From Ruegeria denitrificans (GTDB lineage Bacteria > Pseudomonadota > Alphaproteobacteria > Rhodobacterales > Rhodobacteraceae): DNA of 37,635 nucleotides. Within the stretch, counting starts at the first letter, position 1; each line of letters begins with the position of its first letter. Below, piece after piece: positions 7,228 to 14,983 of this stretch. The stretch spans positions 1 to 37,635 of the forward strand of contig NZ_CYUD01000023.1 of NCBI RefSeq assembly GCF_001458295.1. The letters are read 5' to 3'. Both the position numbers and the translations under genes were made by a program. The notes beneath the pieces are model-generated. The model saw only the letters and a list, made by a program, of their open reading frames with translations. It ran no database searches and was not told where the DNA came from.

Positions 7228-8220
7228 ATGGAAAGAGATGACCTGAACCTGAAGCCAACGCTGCTGCGTGGCGACAAGGATGATCTGACGCCGGGCCTGT
7301 CACGACGTTCCTTCTTTATGGCCGCGGGTGCTGCCGGTGTTGGCGGGGCCGCCTCGCTGCTGACCACCACTTCTGCCAAGGCGCAATCTACCGACTGGAC
7401 GCAACCCGGTAACAACAACGGCGTGATCGAGTTGCAGAAAACCACCGGACAATCCCTGGATGGAACCGTTGGTGTCGACTTCTATGGTCACTGCGCCATC
7501 AAGATCACCTCACCTGGCGGTGCCACGGTTCTGTTTGACCCTTGGCGTGACGACCCTTCGGGCGCGTGGGGCCTGTGGTTCAAGAATGAATTCCCGGAAA
7601 CCCCGGTCGATATTTGCATGTCCACGCATACGCATTTCGACCATGACGCCATCCACCGCCCGGTTTCCACCATGGTTCTGGACCGGATGGTCGGGAATTT
7701 TGAGTTCGCGGACATCAAGATCACCGGATTCGCGGACAAACACGTATGCCGTGCGCCGGGCTGGTACGACTGGACCAACGCACTGGGAGAGTTCGGGGTA
7801 CAAGCCTGCCCGCCGGACAATGTCAGCCACATGGACATGGTGGTGTATCTGATCGAGACCGGCGGTATCCGCACGCTGATCTGGGGCGACAACCGTCACA
7901 ATCCGCCACAGGAATTCTGGGATGCCATTGGTCAGGTCGATGTTCTGACATTGCCAGTCGATGGATCGCAGCACATTCTGGATTATAAGCAAGGCAACGA
8001 CATCGTCGAAAAGCTGAAACCCAATATCATCATCCCGACGCATTATCTGAGCGAGACCACAAGCTATACGCTGACAACGCTCCAGGATTCGGATGAATAT
8101 GTGAAGTCACAGAAAAGCTACAAGATGCTGGATTCCGCCAGCTTGTCCCTTGAAGCCGGTGACGTGGCTGGAATGGATCGCGAGTTCCTGTATTTCGGAA
8201 ACCACGCACAAACAGCCTAA
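7228..8220 (+). CDS. Tat-exported metallo-beta-lactamase-fold hydrolase (UlaG-like)
   Basis: Taking the ATG at 7228, which is preceded by CAGGGAA, gives 330 residues. An upstream TTG would add 20 unlikely residues. The N-terminus contains a twin-arginine signal, LSRRSFFMAAGAAG at about residues 24-37, followed by a hydrophobic stretch and TSAKAQS as a possible cleavage site. The mature domain is of the COG2220/UlaG-like metallo-beta-lactamase type. The zinc-binding HxHxDH motif reads STHTHFDHDAIHRP, and further ligands are likely in LIWGDNRHNPP and PTHYLSE. The protein should fold and bind metal before export to the periplasm. Family members include lactonases and phosphodiesterases; the substrate here is unknown. 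It is probably controlled by the GAF/LuxR gene immediately upstream. Confidence 0.87.
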   Translation: MERDDLNLKPTLLRGDKDDLTPGLSRRSFFMAAGAAGVGGAASLLTTTSAKAQSTDWTQPGNNNGVIELQKTTGQSLDGTVGVDFYGHCAIKITSPGGATVLFDPWRDDPSGAWGLWFKNEFPETPVDICMSTHTHFDHDAIHRPVSTMVLDRMVGNFEFADIKITGFADKHVCRAPGWYDWTNALGEFGVQACPPDNVSHMDMVVYLIETGGIRTLIWGDNRHNPPQEFWDAIGQVDVLTLPVDGSQHILDYKQGNDIVEKLKPNIIIPTHYLSETTSYTLTTLQDSDEYVKSQKSYKMLDSASLSLEAGDVAGMDREFLYFGNHAQTA

Positions 8221-8237
8221 CTTTAGTCGGACCGGCG

Positions 8238-8262
8238 GGGCGGCTACCTGCGCAGGCCGCCC
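8238..8262. terminator. GC-rich hairpin between convergent genes
   Basis: GGGCGGC (8238-8244) pairs perfectly with GCCGCCC (8256-8262) across an 11-base loop. It lies 17 bases after the stop of the metallo-beta-lactamase-fold gene and before the end of the convergent MOSC gene. No T-run follows, so termination strength is uncertain. Confidence 0.45.
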
Positions 8263-8312
8263 TGCCCCAATTCTGAACTACTCAACTGACCCGGCCTAGT
8301 GTGGGGTCAAAT

Positions 8313-9005
8313 TCAACCGTTCAACCGCCGCTGAACATCTTCGTCATATTCTCCTGCGGCCATGCGCTTGAACGCCCGTTTCCATCCATCAGCCAATTCC
8401 GGCATCTGCGCCAGTTCCCCGGCCTCAGCGCGGGTCGCTTTTCTGAACAGCCGAGCCGATGTGAGACGCGCGACGGTCCAATCCGGTTGTGGCCGCTCGA
8501 TCAGCGAAAGGTTGTCACCGATTGATACGTGGCCCCCTTCCAATACCCGGTAATACCAGCCCGTTCTGGACGTCTTCTGAAACAAGTAGGTCATCTTAGG
8601 ATTTTGAGTGTATTCGCTTACCTTCCAGCAAGGTTGCCGGCCCTGACTGATTTGAACGACAGCCGTACCCAAATGCAGCACATCACCAATACACACGTCC
8701 CACTCGGTCAAACCTGTTGTGGAAACGTTTTCGCCAAATGCAGCCGGGGTTGTTCCGTCAGGAATGTGCCCTTCATTTATCCACGTTGGATAATGTTCAG
8801 CCGCATAGTGATGGATCGCCTTATCCACTCCTCCATGGTGTTCGGGGTCCGCCTGAGCATCTGACACAAAGCCCAGTTTTTGAATGTCCTGACGACCCAG
8901 TACAGGCAACTTGTGAATGGCTGACGGTGGGCGATCTTGCCACAAATTCTGGATTTCTCCAACGAAAAGCCCTTCAATTTTGCCGGAAATATCTTTTGTT
9001 TTCAT
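8313..9005 (-). CDS. MOSC domain protein (YiiM-like)
   Basis: This 230-residue protein matches the stand-alone MOSC proteins of the YiiM type. The MOSC core spans about residues 20-165, with the basic/glycine stretch DPEHHGGVDKAIHHYAAEHY and GENVSTTGLTEWDVCIGD. The conserved cysteine is in SQGRQPCWKVSEY. The C-terminal part (about 170-230) is the 3-alpha extension typical of YiiM. MOSC proteins bind the molybdenum cofactor or move sulfur to metals. YiiM of E. coli reduces N-hydroxylated compounds with molybdenum cofactor. The gene converges on the metallo-beta-lactamase-fold gene, and nothing around it suggests a dedicated partner. Confidence 0.88.
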   Translation of the reverse strand: MKTKDISGKIEGLFVGEIQNLWQDRPPSAIHKLPVLGRQDIQKLGFVSDAQADPEHHGGVDKAIHHYAAEHYPTWINEGHIPDGTTPAAFGENVSTTGLTEWDVCIGDVLHLGTAVVQISQGRQPCWKVSEYTQNPKMTYLFQKTSRTGWYYRVLEGGHVSIGDNLSLIERPQPDWTVARLTSARLFRKATRAEAGELAQMPELADGWKRAFKRMAAGEYDEDVQRRLNG

Positions 9006-9474
9006 GCTGTTTCAATCCGCAGAATTTGGAAGGCCTGTAAACGCATCCGGTCAGCCCTCACCATTGATGGAACTGCATGTCGGCTAAGCCACTCGGGCAC
9101 AAGCAGCGCTGTATTGGCTACACCGAGTCCCTCTCGAAATCTCATGTATTGCCAAACGTATCTTGGAATTACTCATGCCACAATCTGTTGAGAACGCGAG
9201 CGTCACAGCCAATTCGAAAATCAATACCAAGTAATGGTCTGAAAAATGGACCTAGTTCTTGAACAGGCAAATCTCGTCTAGAGACGGATATGTGTCCAGA
9301 CTTGAGAACAATTCGTAGATTACAAAGCGGACAACGAGCAGGAACCTTTCCAGTCTCCACAGGTGCAATATGCATCTTGGCAAAAGTCAGCAGATCGGAC
9401 TTTAATTCGTACCAAAGACCTAACTTCGAGCAATGCGATTGCCGTGGTCGAGCATACAAGGAGAAGAAACTTCC
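9006..9474. other. Intergenic stretch with one doubtful small ORF
   Basis: No convincing gene was found here. A minus-strand frame at 9169-9459 (96 codons) reads in its middle RCPLCNLRIVLKSGHISV, a zinc-ribbon-like pair of cysteines. It has no recognised family, has no clear ribosome-binding site, and overlaps the promoter region of the GMC gene. The stretch is more AT-rich than the flanking genes. It may hold a decayed gene. Confidence 0.3.
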
Positions 9475-11079
9475 ATGCAGGATTTCGGCGAATTCGACTA
9501 TGTGATCGTTGGTGCAGGCTCGGCTGGCTGCGTTTTAGCCAACCGGCTGAGTGAAGATCCCAATTCACGGGTTCTGTTGCTTGAGGCAGGTGGCAAGGAC
9601 AATTACCACTGGATCCATATTCCTGTTGGCTATCTCTATTGCATCGGCAATCCGCGCACCGACTGGGGGTATTCCACTGCGGCCTGCGAAGGGCTTGGCG
9701 GGCGCTCTCTGCTTTACCCTCGCGGTCGGGTTCTTGGAGGGTGTTCGTCAATTAACGGAATGCTCTACCTAAGGGGTCAGGCAGCGGATTATGATGGTTG
9801 GCAACAGATGGGGAACACTGGCTGGGGCTGGGATGACGTGTTGCCCTTTTTCATCAAATCAGAGGATTATTACGCAGGCCAGGACGAGGTCCACGGCACC
9901 GGCGGAGAATGGCGGGTGGAAGAACAGCGGCTAAGCTGGGACATCCTGGACGCCTGGAAAACCGCCGCCATACAGGCCGGCATCCCCGAAACCGCGGATT
10001 TCAACCGTGGCGACAATCATGGCGTCGGGTTCTTCAAAGTCAACCAGCGCTCTGGCTGGCGCTGGAGTACCTCCAAGGGGTTTTTGCGCCCCGCATTGTC
10101 ACGACCAAATCTTGAGGTCATGACGCACGCACAGGCCGAGAAGCTGTTGTTTCAAGGCAAACGTGCGACCGGCGTTCAGTTCAGGCGCAAGGATCGCCCG
10201 GCTAAAGTAAACGCAAGACGCGAAGTGATCCTCGCCTCAGGCGCCGTCGGTTCACCGCATCTTTTACAGCTTTCCGGGATCGGTCCGAAAGAACTGCTGA
10301 AAAAACATGGCATCGAAGTCCTGCATGACGCACCCGATGTGGGCGGCAATCTGCAAGACCATCTGCAGGTTCGTTGCGCTTATAAAATCCAGGGCGCGAA
10401 AACCCTCAACGACCTGAGTTCAACCCTGTGGGGCAAAACCAAAATCGGCTTGGAATATATCCTTAAGCGCAGCGGCCCAATGTCAATGTCCCCAAGCCAG
10501 CTCGGCGCGTTTTCCTATTCTGATGAAAGGATGGAAACTCCGGATCTGGAATATCACGTTCAACCCGTCACACTGGAAGCTTTCGGTCAGGCACCGCATG
10601 ATTTCCCCGCAATAACCGCAAGCGTCTGTCACCTGCGTCCGGAAAGCCGCGGCTACGTTCACATCACCTCACAAGATCCCCGCGCCCATCCCGAAATTCA
10701 GCCCAACTATCTTTCGGCCGAAACCGATCGTTTGGTGGTTGCGCGTGCCATCTTGCAGACCCGCCATATCATGGCCCAGCCTGCTTTGGCCCCCTACAAG
10801 CCAGAAGAATTCAAGCCTGGCCCACAATACCGTACCGACGCCGAGCTGGCCGAGGGTGCAGGGCAAATTGCCTCGACGATTTTCCACCCGGTTGGCACTG
10901 CGCGTATGGGGGTCGATGACAAAGCTGTCGTGGATCCACAGTTGCGCGTAAACGGAATAGAAAACCTGCGGGTGGTCGATGCATCGATCATGCCGCGCAT
11001 CACGTCAGGCAATACGAACTCACCCACTATCATGATCGCCGAGCGCGCCAGCGCCATGATTAGAAATAAACTTCATTGA
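9475..11079 (+). CDS. GMC-family FAD-dependent oxidoreductase (second paralogue)
   Basis: The chosen ATG gives 534 residues and is preceded by AAGGAG 11 bases upstream. A start 42 bases earlier lacks a ribosome-binding site. FAD binding is seen in VIVGAGSAGCVLANRLSE. Signature 1 is GRVLGGCSSINGMLYLRG and signature 2 is SGAVGSPHLLQLSGIG. The catalytic His lies in IFHPVGTARMG and the Asn in SGNTNSPTIMIAERAS. It is clearly paralogous to the enzyme at 4367-5962, with shared blocks such as WGWDDVLP and LRPESRG. Substitutions around residues 140-200 suggest a different alcohol substrate. No transporter or regulator is adjacent. It is followed by a degenerate region that may once have held partner genes. 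The enzyme is probably cytoplasmic and passes electrons to an unidentified acceptor. Confidence 0.92.
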   Translation: MQDFGEFDYVIVGAGSAGCVLANRLSEDPNSRVLLLEAGGKDNYHWIHIPVGYLYCIGNPRTDWGYSTAACEGLGGRSLLYPRGRVLGGCSSINGMLYLRGQAADYDGWQQMGNTGWGWDDVLPFFIKSEDYYAGQDEVHGTGGEWRVEEQRLSWDILDAWKTAAIQAGIPETADFNRGDNHGVGFFKVNQRSGWRWSTSKGFLRPALSRPNLEVMTHAQAEKLLFQGKRATGVQFRRKDRPAKVNARREVILASGAVGSPHLLQLSGIGPKELLKKHGIEVLHDAPDVGGNLQDHLQVRCAYKIQGAKTLNDLSSTLWGKTKIGLEYILKRSGPMSMSPSQLGAFSYSDERMETPDLEYHVQPVTLEAFGQAPHDFPAITASVCHLRPESRGYVHITSQDPRAHPEIQPNYLSAETDRLVVARAILQTRHIMAQPALAPYKPEEFKPGPQYRTDAELAEGAGQIASTIFHPVGTARMGVDDKAVVDPQLRVNGIENLRVVDASIMPRITSGNTNSPTIMIAERASAMIRNKLH

Positions 11080-11268
11080 TCTGATATGTGCTCTGGTTCT
11101 GTAGCAAAGATCTGTTACGCAGAAAATATCACGTAATTACTGCAAGTTAGTCATGTTCAGAAAATTGACATACGGCCTTTCGCAGATTTCAGGCCCAGTG
11201 AACGGTAAATTCGGCCATGCGGGGGAATGGGAACAGGTTGATGGCGCGACAGAGGACATAACGAGGTT

Positions 11269-11577
11269 GTGACTTCACCCGTTAACTCATTGATTCAACA
11301 GGCACAGGCGGCACGGGAAAGCATCACCGAAACAAATGCGGATGGCTTCGATCTGGCCTGGTATGATCAGCGCACCGCCCCCGGTATCTACAAGGATGTA
11401 CATCCGGCCTGGGCGGATGCAAACCTGCATTCGGTGGCCGAGCAGGTGTCATTAGGGTTGTTTCTGGCGCATGTACGGGCCTCAACCTGAACGGCCACCA
11501 GCCGCGACAATTGCCACCCGTTTAGCTGCGGGAAGATCTCGTTCATGCATAATGGTCAGGTCGGGGGCTTTGATGCG
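11269..11577 (+). pseudogene. Class II glutamine amidotransferase remnant (YafJ/EgtC-like)
   Basis: The frame from a GTG at 11269 reads with family-like blocks GFDLAWYDQRTAPGIYKDV, HPAWADANLHSVAEQ and LFLAHVRAST. It stops at TGA (11488-11490) where relatives have glycine. The same frame then resumes with perfect family text: TATSRDNCHPF, then ISFMHNGQVGGF. The gene is therefore interrupted by a nonsense codon. The N-terminal Cys nucleophile region (normally Met-Cys-Arg-Trp) is not present in frame, so the 5' end is also damaged. Homology ends near 11577, roughly residue 130 of about 260. There it meets a response-regulator fragment on the other strand. An active enzyme is impossible. Confidence 0.8.
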
Positions 11578-11596
11578 AAGTCTACCATGACGAAGT

Positions 11597-11751
11597 GGTT
11601 TTTTTAACGCCTTGGGCAGGAAATTACGCATACCCGGTTCGTCATCAACCACCAAAACCGACACGTTAGAAAGCTCGGATCTAAGTCGCTCGGATGAAGT
11701 ATCTTTTTTCGCGGTGGTGATTTTCCATAGTCCACGGCCATTCCTGGCCAT
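11597..11751 (-). pseudogene. Response-regulator N-terminal fragment
   Basis: About 50 codons on the minus strand contain the start of a receiver domain: VSVLVVDDEPGMRNFLPKAL, with the acidic pair DD of the phosphorylation pocket. Homology ends after this helix. The following codons are the antisense of the glutamine amidotransferase remnant. No phosphoacceptor Asp, output domain or sensor kinase is present. The sequence resembles DctD/NtrC-type receivers, but too little remains to assign a subfamily. Confidence 0.65.
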
Positions 11752-11943
11752 AGTCGGCCCCCAACGTTCTCAACAAGATTCATGAGTAGCGAACAACTGC
11801 AAATTGCAACCTAATTCCCCAAACGAATGTTGTCCTGCCAAGTAAGGTGGTGGCCCTTTCGGGTGCTCGCATGTATTTGCCGCCAGGGTTGAGAATGGCG
11901 CCGCGACAACGGTTTTGGGACCGTCTGCCCAACCGGTGTCTGA

Positions 11944-12324
11944 TCAGAAACCGTGCAGCCGTTTGGCCCATTGGTAGCCGACAATCATTCCCTTCATCCG
12001 TGGCAACAGGAACAGGGCCAGCCCAACCGAGACGATCGACATACCAATAGCCAGCACCCAAGGGTCCGGGCGCCAGGCAACCCAGGAAATATGCAGGCCA
12101 AATCCAAGAAGGTGCCCGACCAGCAAAATCGTCAGATAGGCGGGCCCGTCGTCGGCACGTTGATAATGCAAAGGCTGCGAACACGCGCTGCATTCGTCGT
12201 TGACCTTCAGATAGCTGTGCAACAGGTCACCGTCACCGCAATTGGGGCATTTCAGACGCAGCCCTTTCATCACGGCGGGCTTCAGGTCGCGGTCATCTTC
12301 AGAGGTTTGGACATCGTCGGTCAT
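11944..12324 (-). CDS. DUF983 family small membrane protein
   Basis: The ATG at 12324 gives 126 residues, the usual length for DUF983. A longer frame adds an unlikely leader. The N-terminal part has a zinc-ribbon arrangement with CPNCGDGDLLHSYLK and CSACSQPLHY. It is followed by the family's DDGPAYLTI block and two membrane segments around residues 62-82 and 88-106. The C-terminal block is MKGMIVGYQWAKRLHGF. The function of the family is unknown. Members are common in alphaproteobacteria, often near cytochrome oxidase assembly or ribonuclease genes, which are not seen here. The gene is divergent from the MocR-type regulator and is intact although remnants surround it. Confidence 0.85.
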   Translation of the reverse strand: MTDDVQTSEDDRDLKPAVMKGLRLKCPNCGDGDLLHSYLKVNDECSACSQPLHYQRADDGPAYLTILLVGHLLGFGLHISWVAWRPDPWVLAIGMSIVSVGLALFLLPRMKGMIVGYQWAKRLHGF

Positions 12325-12496
12325 AACACGAGCTTTCTTGGTTGCAGCGCCGATATAGGAGATGAGTTTTAAATATGCAATCATTATCCATACAATTTTC
12401 TTCTTTGATCGGGTAATGATGTTGCAATGATTGGCAAAGTAACCTAATTGCTGCTTAAGACCCAAGCCCAGGCCGCTCTGGTAAGGAATGACTCTG

Positions 12497-13864
12497 ATGC
12501 AATGGCACCCTTCTCTGCGCCCCACCGGCAAACCGCGCTATCTCGAAATCGCCGAGGCGATTCGGGCGGATATCGAAGCCGGAGTGTTGTCGCCCGGTGA
12601 TCGTCTGCCCTCGCAGCGCAGCGTGGCGCAGACCCTTGGGCTGGATTTTACGACCGTTTCACGCGGCTATGCTCAGGCCGCAAAATCCGGTTATGTCGAA
12701 AGCTTTGTAGGCCGCGGAACATTCGTTCGGGCCCTAAATGAGGGTAGCGAAGATCCCGATCCGCGCCGCGCGATGGCCGAAGACCCCATGATGAACATGC
12801 CGCCCGAGCCCGATGATCCGGATTTGGTGGCGCGTATGGAACAGGGGCTGAAACACGTATCTGCCAACCTGGTGCCGTTGCTGAGATACCAGTCCACTTC
12901 AGGCAGCTTGCAGGACCGCGAGGCCGCCGCGCAGTGGATGTTGGAAAACGGCATACCGACCTCTCCTGGCCGGTTAGTTGTCACCCCCGGTGCGCATTCC
13001 AGCGTGCATGCAGTTTTGACACATCTGAGCGAACCCGGACTGACCGTATTGTGTGAGCGAGTGACCTATCCCGGCATTCGCGCCATTGCGGCTCAGTTGG
13101 GTCTGCGCCTGGTCGGCGTTGACATGGACGAGCACGGCATTTTGCCTGACGCACTTGCCGAAGCAATTCGGGAACACTGGCCTGCCGCCGTATACCTGAA
13201 CCCCACTCTGCAAAACCCATTGACCTTCACGATGCCTGCCGAGCGTCGCAAGCAGGTCGCACGGGTCCTTGAACAATATGGCACGCCGCTGGTCGAAGAT
13301 GACGCATGCTGCTTTGTCGCCTCGGACGCCCCGGCCCCGATCTCGACGCTGGTGCCCCAATTGGGTTGGCACATTGCCGGACTGTCGAAATGCCTGGGGG
13401 CCGGACTACGGCTCGCCTTTACCACCATCCCGGAAAACCATCCTAAGGAACCTTTTTTGCAGGTTCTGCGCGCAGGCAGCGTGATGCCCTCGCCGCTGAG
13501 TATAGCATTGGTAAGCCGATGGATCGAAGACGGAACCGCACGCATGATGCTGACGGCCATTCGCAAGGGTGCCACTGAACGGCAGGCTGTGGCGGATGCC
13601 ACGCTTGAAGGATGCAATTTCCGAAATCAAAGCCAGGCCTTCAATATCTGGCTAACCCTGCCACCCGGTATCAGCCGCGCTGAAATCATGGGCCGGATGT
13701 CCAATGCTCAGGTCGGGATACTGCCCAGCGACACATTCACAGTGTCAGAGGCCAAGGACGAGGCCCTCAGGGTATGTCTGGGGGGGCCGATTTCACTGGC
13801 CAATTTGACCGATGATCTTGAGGCCCTCAGAGATGCGGTCCTGCACAAAGGCTGGGTCGGTTAA
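12497..13864 (+). CDS. MocR-type regulator: GntR DNA-binding domain fused to aminotransferase fold
   Basis: The second ATG is chosen because AAGGA (12483-12487) is nine bases upstream of it. The ATG at 12488 directly abuts that site. This gives 455 residues. A GntR winged helix spans about residues 10-75 (GDRLPSQRSVAQTLGLDFTT). A linker and a fold-type I aminotransferase domain of about 340 residues follow. The PLP lysine is in HIAGLSKCLGAGLRLAF and an active-site Asp in LVEDDACCF. MocR proteins use PLP or PLP-amino acid adducts as signal, as in GabR and PdxR. Target genes are usually adjacent. Here the downstream HPP-family gene and the dead DMT transporter are candidates. No PLP-synthesis gene is near. 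Confidence 0.9.
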   Translation: MQWHPSLRPTGKPRYLEIAEAIRADIEAGVLSPGDRLPSQRSVAQTLGLDFTTVSRGYAQAAKSGYVESFVGRGTFVRALNEGSEDPDPRRAMAEDPMMNMPPEPDDPDLVARMEQGLKHVSANLVPLLRYQSTSGSLQDREAAAQWMLENGIPTSPGRLVVTPGAHSSVHAVLTHLSEPGLTVLCERVTYPGIRAIAAQLGLRLVGVDMDEHGILPDALAEAIREHWPAAVYLNPTLQNPLTFTMPAERRKQVARVLEQYGTPLVEDDACCFVASDAPAPISTLVPQLGWHIAGLSKCLGAGLRLAFTTIPENHPKEPFLQVLRAGSVMPSPLSIALVSRWIEDGTARMMLTAIRKGATERQAVADATLEGCNFRNQSQAFNIWLTLPPGISRAEIMGRMSNAQVGILPSDTFTVSEAKDEALRVCLGGPISLANLTDDLEALRDAVLHKGWVG

Positions 13865-13930
13865 ACCATTGCCCAGCCCTGGCAACCAAATTCAGACAAC
13901 AGACGAAACTTCAATCTCCGGACCCCACTC

Positions 13931-14413
13931 ATGAAAGACTTTTTCAAAAGATCCCAGTCCGCGATACCGGCTGGCAAAGCGGCCCTTGCGGGCGTGGGCG
14001 GTGCGGTCGCCATCGCGATTGCTGGCCTGCCTGCCGAACTGACCAATGTTCCGTTGCTGATGGCCCCTTTTGGCGCAAGCTGCGTGTTGCTGTTTTCCGC
14101 TGCGACAAGCCCGTTTTCGCAACCAGCCAACGTGATCTTTGGGCATGCATTGTCGGCCCTGATCGGTCTGGTCATGCTTGCCCTGCTGCCCGCGACCTGG
14201 TGGGCCGCTGCTATTGCAGTGGGCCTTGCAATTGGCCTTATGGCCGCTTTGCGCGTAACCCATCCACCGGCCGGGGCGAATCCGCTGGTCATTTTCGTGG
14301 CTCAGCCCGGCTTTGATTTCCTACTGTTCCCGGTAACGGCCGGGGCCGTCTTGTTGGTGCTGGTTGCGATCGCATTCCATCGTATGAACGGCGTGGCCTA
14401 CCCAGCGAAATAA
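13931..14413 (+). CDS. HPP-family integral membrane protein
   Basis: This 160-residue protein has four predicted membrane helices (about residues 20-35, 42-60, 70-105 as two segments, and 128-150). It carries the family-defining motif THPPAGANPLVIF near residue 112, plus LLMAPFGASCVLLF in the second helix. Length and layout match the HPP family, some members of which (NrtS) transport nitrite. The gene starts 66 bases after the MocR-type regulator on the same strand and 50 bases before a dead DMT transporter, so the regulator may control it. The ribosome-binding site is weak, so the start is slightly uncertain. Confidence 0.85.
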   Translation: MKDFFKRSQSAIPAGKAALAGVGGAVAIAIAGLPAELTNVPLLMAPFGASCVLLFSAATSPFSQPANVIFGHALSALIGLVMLALLPATWWAAAIAVGLAIGLMAALRVTHPPAGANPLVIFVAQPGFDFLLFPVTAGAVLLVLVAIAFHRMNGVAYPAK

Positions 14414-14463
14414 CCCCCGCGTTAGTGGGAAGCACCTGATTTTACGTTAAAATATCGTAGGCC

Positions 14464-14905
14464 ATGACATCCACAACGCTGCTACACAGCCTGATACTCG
14501 TTGTATCAGCGATGATCCTGATCGTGATCGGAAACGCCGCCGGCAAGGCATTGACCGCAGGCGGCGTTAACCCATTCTTCGTTGCCTGGGTTCGATTTTC
14601 CCTAGGGGCATTGGTATTGCTGCCACTGCTGCGCGCACTGCTTCTGACTGTGGGGTTCGGCGGGGTTCTGCTGGTGGTGAAACCCGGGTTCGGAATGAGC
14701 CCCGGATTGCTTTTTTTCTTCTTCGCCGAGTGCGCCCATGAGTGTTACCTGACCACAACGCGCTGGCTGTCCGAAGACTAACGCGCGCGGTTCCTGATCT
14801 TCACTCAACTGACTATCGGAGGCGTCGTACTGACCCCTTTGGGGCCTGCTGGTCATTATCATTTCGGGGTTGGGGTCTTTGTGGCTGGCCCGTGTGGGGC
14901 GCTGA
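14464..14905 (+). pseudogene. DMT/EamA-family transporter remnant
   Basis: The 5' part reads as the first two helices of an EamA transporter, including ILIVIGNAAGKALTAGG and VAWVRFSLGALVLLPLL. It then jumps directly to a segment normally about 75 residues later (LLTVGFGGVLLVVKPGFGM), so an internal in-frame deletion is inferred. The frame ends at TAA (14779-14781). In another frame the homology resumes as RFLIFTQLTIGGVVLTPLG. It jumps again to the family's very C-terminus, IIISGLGSLWLARVGR, ending in TGA at 14903-14905. About 440 bases remain of an expected 900. The original cargo is unknown. Confidence 0.8.
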
Positions 14906-14983
14906 TCCCTCCGGGTGTTGACCCTCGGTTGTGTTTGGGTTCTTTGACATCAATCACATTGACATAATTGAACAAACATCAAC

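Noticed and set aside
11482..11751. A complete 89-residue response-regulator-like gene
   Set aside because: Only the first half is receiver-like; the rest is antisense of the amidotransferase remnant and lacks the phosphoacceptor Asp. It is listed as a fragment instead.
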